DNA from: an uncultured Oscillospiraceae bacterium
GTDB taxonomy: Bacteria > Bacillota > Clostridia > Oscillospirales > Oscillospiraceae
Length of the DNA stretch: 9,362 nucleotides
Assembly (NCBI GenBank): GCA_900769835.1
Contig: CAAGIE010000023.1
Location: 1-9,362, forward strand
Direction: 5' to 3'
In this document: positions 6,109-9,362 of the stretch, piece after piece
Layout: every line of letters starts with the position of its first letter
How positions within the stretch are numbered: position 1 is the first letter of the stretch
Notes under the pieces: model-generated
What the model saw: only the letters and a program-made list of their open reading frames with translations
Database searches by the model: none
What the model was told of the DNA's origin: nothing
Translations under genes and position numbers: made by a program

Positions 6109-6864
6109 TTACAGGAAATAATCCACCACCAGCATCAGGCAAAAGCCCGCCAGCAGCGCATAAGTAGCGCCTCGCTCACAACCGTGGGAATGGGTTTCGG
6201 GGATCATTTCATCGCTGATGACATACAGCATCGTACCGCCGGCAAAAGCCAGCGCAAAAGGCAGAATCACGGTGGAAACAGAAACCGCCAGGTAGCCTAA
6301 AATCGTACCTGCAACTTCCACCAAACCCGTAGCCGCCGCCACCAGGAATGTTCTTCTTTTGCTGATACCTGCCGCCAGCATCGGGGCAATGATCACCATA
6401 CCCTCAGGGATGTTCTGCAGGGCAATACCGCCTGCGATGGTCATTGCCTCGCCCACATTTCCGGAACCAAAGCCAACGCCCGCCGCAATACCCTCGGGTA
6501 AATTATGAATAGCAATTGCCATCACAAACAACAAAATCTTATTCACCTGCTGGGTGCCATCCGGGTGAGATTCCTGGTCCACACCCATCATCCGGTGCAG
6601 GTGCGGCACCAGACGGTCGATCAGGTTCAGGCACACCGCGCCGCAAAATACGCCCACAATGGTGATCAGGATACCGAACTTACCGCCCCACTCCAGAGAC
6701 GGAACAATCAGCCCCAGCACCGCGGCCGCAAGCATCACGCCTGCCGCAAAACTCAGCACCACATCGTTGAATTTATGGGACACACGCTTAAACAGAAAGC
6801 CTAATGCAGAACCGATCACCGTAGCGCCGCCGACACCAAGCGCCGTCAACAATACAATCTTCAT
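6109..6864 (-). CDS. ZIP family divalent metal transporter (ZupT/GufA-like)
   Basis: This 251-residue inner-membrane protein probably imports Zn, Fe or Mn. It has about eight hydrophobic segments. The two metal-site helices are clear: HNLPEG at 120-125 and QNIPEG at 150-155. Gln in place of His in the second motif is seen in the GufA/BbZIP branch, so it is not a defect. Further potential ligands are PHLH near 87-90, in the loop before the first site, and DEMIPETHSHG at 218-228. Length is normal for the bacterial ZIP family. The ATG at 6864 has AGGAG about 8 nt upstream. It is the last gene of the minus-strand operon, 51 nt after the PHP gene with no terminator in the gap. It ends 1 nt from the opposing TSUP stop. 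Which metal it carries cannot be read from the sequence. Confidence 0.93.
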   Translation of the reverse strand: MKIVLLTALGVGGATVIGSALGFLFKRVSHKFNDVVLSFAAGVMLAAAVLGLIVPSLEWGGKFGILITIVGVFCGAVCLNLIDRLVPHLHRMMGVDQESHPDGTQQVNKILLFVMAIAIHNLPEGIAAGVGFGSGNVGEAMTIAGGIALQNIPEGMVIIAPMLAAGISKRRTFLVAAATGLVEVAGTILGYLAVSVSTVILPFALAFAGGTMLYVISDEMIPETHSHGCERGATYALLAGFCLMLVVDYFL

Positions 6865-6915
6865 AAATTCGCTCCTTTCCTTTCTATCTTATTGGCATTT
6901 GCAGAAAAAGTGCGG

Positions 6916-7737
6916 TTATTTACAAAAATCGATCTTATCGTCTTCCGTCAGGCCCAGAATGTCTACGACCTTTTCCAGGGTGGGAAGGAATCTTTCGAAA
7001 GATGTGGGGCTATGGGCGTCACTGCCGCAGTAGAACTTACATCCGCATTCCTTTGCGATGCGATAGATTCGCAGAATGCTCTCGCCTCTTTCGTGCGTGA
7101 TACCTACTCGCATATCGTCCATATTCAACTCGATACCCAAGCCCACCTGAGCCGCCTTCGTGAACAAGCGGCGCAACTCACTGTCTTCAATGGAATCCAG
7201 CACATTCAGGTAGCGCATTTCTGTTTCGTAATCAAAGTGCCAGATCAGGCCGCAAGTCAGGTGGGCAACACCGAACTTATGGAAAGGAATATCCATATTC
7301 AGCAGTGCATCCAAACGGTTGATCCACAGTGCCTTACGGCCCTCCAGATTATGCTCCTCCTCCAGAGGAATGGTGTACTTACGCATATGCATATGGGTCG
7401 TAGGGATAATGATGAAATCAAAATCATCAAAGCGCTCAGGGGGCAGAGCCAGGGTGTTTTCCTTAGTCATTTCACACTCACAGCCGAAGTGGAAACGGAT
7501 ACCCTCTGCCTGGGGCAATGGCTTACTTTCGATCACGTGAGGATAGTTCTGCACCTGATACCAGGTAGAAGCGCCGGGTACTGCATCGTCCCAATAGTGG
7601 TCGGTCAGACAGATCGTCTTCAGGTTGTGATCCTTTGCGTGCTGCAGGATCCGCTCAGGGGTCTGATCGGTATAAATGGAAGCGCAGTTGGAAAGCCGGG
7701 AATGGATATGCAGGTCGTGGTCAACTACAAATTTCAT
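6916..7737 (-). CDS. PHP domain metal-dependent phosphoesterase
   Basis: This 273-residue soluble protein belongs to the polymerase-and-histidinol-phosphatase (PHP) superfamily, which hydrolyses phosphomono- or diesters with a bi- or trinuclear metal site. Ligand motifs appear in the expected order: HDLHIHS (His10, His12), LTDHYW (Asp46, His47), GCECE (Glu87 or Glu89), TTHMHM (His115, His117), His159, and CGSDAHSP (Asp240, His242). The set is complete, so the enzyme should be active. It is closest in feel to the stand-alone YcdX/HisK-like group; no histidine-biosynthesis gene is nearby, so a histidinol-phosphatase role is not favoured. Its ATG overlaps the stop of the SGNH gene (ATGA), with AGAGGG about 8 nt upstream, so the two are translationally coupled. 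The co-transcribed ZIP transporter could supply the metal. Substrate unknown. Confidence 0.88.
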   Translation of the reverse strand: MKFVVDHDLHIHSRLSNCASIYTDQTPERILQHAKDHNLKTICLTDHYWDDAVPGASTWYQVQNYPHVIESKPLPQAEGIRFHFGCECEMTKENTLALPPERFDDFDFIIIPTTHMHMRKYTIPLEEEHNLEGRKALWINRLDALLNMDIPFHKFGVAHLTCGLIWHFDYETEMRYLNVLDSIEDSELRRLFTKAAQVGLGIELNMDDMRVGITHERGESILRIYRIAKECGCKFYCGSDAHSPTSFERFLPTLEKVVDILGLTEDDKIDFCK

Positions 7738-8750
7738 TGTTTTGCCCTCTTTTCATATTCTTTTACAAGATGATTATAATAGTGATCGAAGCCATTGTCA
7801 TTGGGGTGCAAGCGCAAATCGCCAAAATATGCCGGATCGTGAGGAACCGCTTGGCGACCGGAGATCAGCACCACATTGGGGTACTGCTTCACCGTTTCGC
7901 AGATCAGATCATGTACCGCGGTCAGCGGGACCTGACGGGCTTTCTCTATCTCATCTGCACGCCAAATAGGCGTGATCACGATGATTTCCGTTTCCGGATA
8001 GTTATTGACTAAATTGCGGAAAAAGCCAATGCAATTTACTTGCAACTCTTCAAAGGCGATCTTGCTCCAATCGTTGGTGCCATAAGCCACTGTGATGTAA
8101 TCGGGAGCAAAATCCTCCCCGGTATTTGCCAGCTCCGGCCAGAAGAACTCACCGCTGATGGCTTTACAGTATTCTGCCGCCCCCAGGTATCGGCAAAAGC
8201 GGGAAATATAGCGGTTTGCGGGGTGCATCGCATCTGCGCCGTGGGTGATGGAATCTCCAAATATCAGCGCCTTTTTCTCCGGCAATTCAGGGATCAAAGT
8301 CGCACCATCATCCAGTGTCAGCGCCTGCAACGCTGTACGCACCGACCAAGGCAGGTCGATGCGGATTTGCTTCTCCCCTGCTCCCAGATCAAATTCCTTT
8401 TCAAATTCGCCATAGGGATATTCCTGCTCGCCATAATTCCCCTCCGGCGCTATATCACGGAAATTATTTAGGCTATGGAGTACGCCGTTCACCGTTACAT
8501 CCAGAGCAAAGAAACTCCGCACTTTTCCACTGTCTACCTTGATCTTCACAAACAGTTTTTCGCTATTTGTCCGAAAGCGCAGACACACACCTGCCGGAGG
8601 AAATGAGCGTCCGTAGAAATCCTCGTTGCGCAGGCGGTACATCTCCTCCTGCTCCCGGGTGAAGCGGTAGAAGTGAATACCATCTTCCTCCTGCAGGATA
8701 CGCACCGCACCGGTGGTTACAGAAGAAATCTGTGCCAAAGAAAGTTGCAT
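7734..8750 (-). CDS. SGNH/GDSL hydrolase with N-terminal CE2-like domain (probable esterase)
   Basis: This 338-residue enzyme has an N-terminal beta-rich jelly-roll-like domain (about 1-155, resembling the front domain of carbohydrate esterase family 2 proteins). A C-terminal SGNH hydrolase domain follows. Block I is IFGDSITHG with nucleophile Ser167. A block II glycine is likely at Gly200. Block III is YGTND with Asn226. Block V is DLRLHPND with Asp311 and His315. The Asp-His spacing is four, where DxxH (three) is usual. No signal peptide or membrane segment is seen, so it should be cytosolic and could remove acetyl or other acyl groups from imported sugars. The ATG at 8750 has AGGAG 7 nt upstream. 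It is the first gene of the operon with the PHP and ZIP genes. Esterase class is secure; the substrate is inference. Confidence 0.88.
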   Translation of the reverse strand: MQLSLAQISSVTTGAVRILQEEDGIHFYRFTREQEEMYRLRNEDFYGRSFPPAGVCLRFRTNSEKLFVKIKVDSGKVRSFFALDVTVNGVLHSLNNFRDIAPEGNYGEQEYPYGEFEKEFDLGAGEKQIRIDLPWSVRTALQALTLDDGATLIPELPEKKALIFGDSITHGADAMHPANRYISRFCRYLGAAEYCKAISGEFFWPELANTGEDFAPDYITVAYGTNDWSKIAFEELQVNCIGFFRNLVNNYPETEIIVITPIWRADEIEKARQVPLTAVHDLICETVKQYPNVVLISGRQAVPHDPAYFGDLRLHPNDNGFDHYYNHLVKEYEKRAKQ

Positions 8751-8783
8751 AATTCTGCTCCTGTTTACATCTTTATTACCTGA

Positions 8784-8812
8784 ATCATACCACCAATCCG
8801 GTCCATTTACAA
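8784..8812 (-). promoter_or_regulatory. Sigma-A promoter of the SGNH-PHP-ZIP operon
   Basis: On the minus strand TTGTAA (+ strand 8807-8812) and TATGAT (8784-8789) are separated by 17 bp. The leader would be short, about 27 nt, and ends with the AGGAG site of the SGNH gene. Confidence 0.7.
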
Positions 8813-8849
8813 GCCTTTACTTCACATTTTCATTGGTAAATTCCTATGA

Positions 8850-8879
8850 AAAAGACCAAGCCTTTCGACTTGGTCTTTT
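8850..8879 (-). terminator. Rho-independent terminator after the PhoU-domain gene
   Basis: An 11-bp stem, AAAAGACCAAG/CTTGGTCTTTT (8850-8860 with 8869-8879), with an 8-nt loop, begins a few nt past the stop of the minus-strand gene. On that strand the stem runs into CTTTTTC. A and T tracts on both sides make it potentially bidirectional, but no plus-strand gene ends here. Confidence 0.85.
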
Positions 8880-8882
8880 GTG

Positions 8883-9362
8883 TTAATTTTGGTCGCCGGT
8901 GGGGTCCACAATACTGTATCCCACATTCACAAGATGGTCCGCTACACGCTCCAGACCAATCACTACAGAAGAATAGTAGGGACTGATCTCCACCTTGCAG
9001 TCGCCCGCCGCCAGTCTTTGGAAATGGCTTGCGGTGGCAGCATTCTTCATTCCATCCACCGCCTCTTCCAGCGTATCCAGCGTTGTCAGTTGATCGGTAT
9101 TGCCATCAACAAAGGCCGTTCTGGCAGATGCAAACATCTTTTGAATGCTGTCGTACATTTTCGACAGTTCGCTGATCGCATTGGCAGAAAAACGCAGGTC
9201 TTTCTTCTGCATCTCCTCGGTGATCTCAAAGAAATTCTCCGCATGGTCACCGATACGCTCCAAGTCATTGAGCACGTGGAAATAGCCGCCGATCGTCCGC
9301 TCGTTACTCTGCTCCACAGAGAACGTCAGGTCGATGAGGAACTTCGTCAGAGCACTGTTGGA
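8883..9362 (-). CDS. PhoU-like C-terminal domain, probably of a Na/Pi cotransporter (partial, start outside window)
   Basis: The last 159 residues of a larger protein are present, and the frame is open to the window edge. The segment is all-helical with two PhoU metal-binding signatures, DLERIGDHAEN and, near the C-terminus, GLERVADHLVN. The ADLR motif that precedes the first signature in stand-alone PhoU proteins is absent. Instead the upstream stretch reads ALTKFLIDLTFSVEQSNER, as in the cytoplasmic tail of NptA/YjbB-type Na/phosphate cotransporters. I therefore favour a transporter of about 550 residues with a C-terminal PhoU domain that senses or gates phosphate uptake. A divergent free PhoU is the alternative. 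The GTG/Val at 9315-9317 is internal, not a start, because the homology continues upstream of it. Confidence 0.78.
   Translation of the reverse strand, partial: SNSALTKFLIDLTFSVEQSNERTIGGYFHVLNDLERIGDHAENFFEITEEMQKKDLRFSANAISELSKMYDSIQKMFASARTAFVDGNTDQLTTLDTLEEAVDGMKNAATASHFQRLAAGDCKVEISPYYSSVVIGLERVADHLVNVGYSIVDPTGDQN

Noticed and set aside
6892..7773. A 293-codon open frame on the plus strand opposite the PHP gene
   Set aside because: The minus-strand frame has the full set of PHP metal-ligand motifs, and this frame has none.

Overview
The window looks like a piece of a low-complexity, mid-GC Clostridia chromosome, most likely from a gut Oscillospirales/Ruminococcaceae-type anaerobe. The grounds are strong AGGAGG ribosome binding sites, sigma-A promoters with 17-bp spacers, a DUF1292 acidic protein, a monoderm-style class A PBP and a membrane-anchored parvulin. 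The genus is inference. I see no prophage, transposon, CRISPR array or tRNA, and the content is mostly housekeeping.

Layout, left to right. (1) Positions 1-2583, minus strand: a bifunctional penicillin-binding protein whose C-terminus is cut off by the window edge, with its own extended -10 promoter. (2) Positions 2753-3334, plus strand: a small membrane or exported protein of unknown function, then a DUF1292 protein with its own promoter. (3) About 3338-3570, plus strand: a structured non-coding RNA of about 200 nt that folds as a long rod with a central bubble and ends in a strong terminator. I read it as a probable 6S RNA. (4) Positions 3603-5338, plus strand: a promoter and a membrane-anchored parvulin-type foldase with what look like two tandem PpiC-like domains, one degenerate. 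(5) Positions 5348-6107, plus strand: a perfect 15-bp hairpin that holds the ribosome binding site of the next gene, followed by two half-length TauE/SafE (TSUP) membrane proteins whose reading frames overlap. (6) Positions 6109-8812, minus strand: a three-gene operon, SGNH esterase, then PHP phosphoesterase, then ZIP metal transporter. Its apparent terminator lies inside the convergent TSUP gene. (7) Positions 8850-9362, minus strand: the C-terminal PhoU-like part of a probable Na/Pi cotransporter, with its terminator.

How the genes may fit together: the PBP and the parvulin both act at the outer face of the membrane, in wall synthesis and folding of exported proteins. The probable 6S RNA would tune sigma-A RNA polymerase. 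The SGNH/PHP/ZIP operon pairs two hydrolases, one of them metal-dependent, with a divalent-metal importer. The most interesting signals are architectural: the hairpin over a ribosome binding site, the terminator embedded in an opposing gene, the split TSUP transporter, the cysteine cluster in the PBP linker, and the alternative pairing in the RNA. No clearly new multi-gene system is visible.
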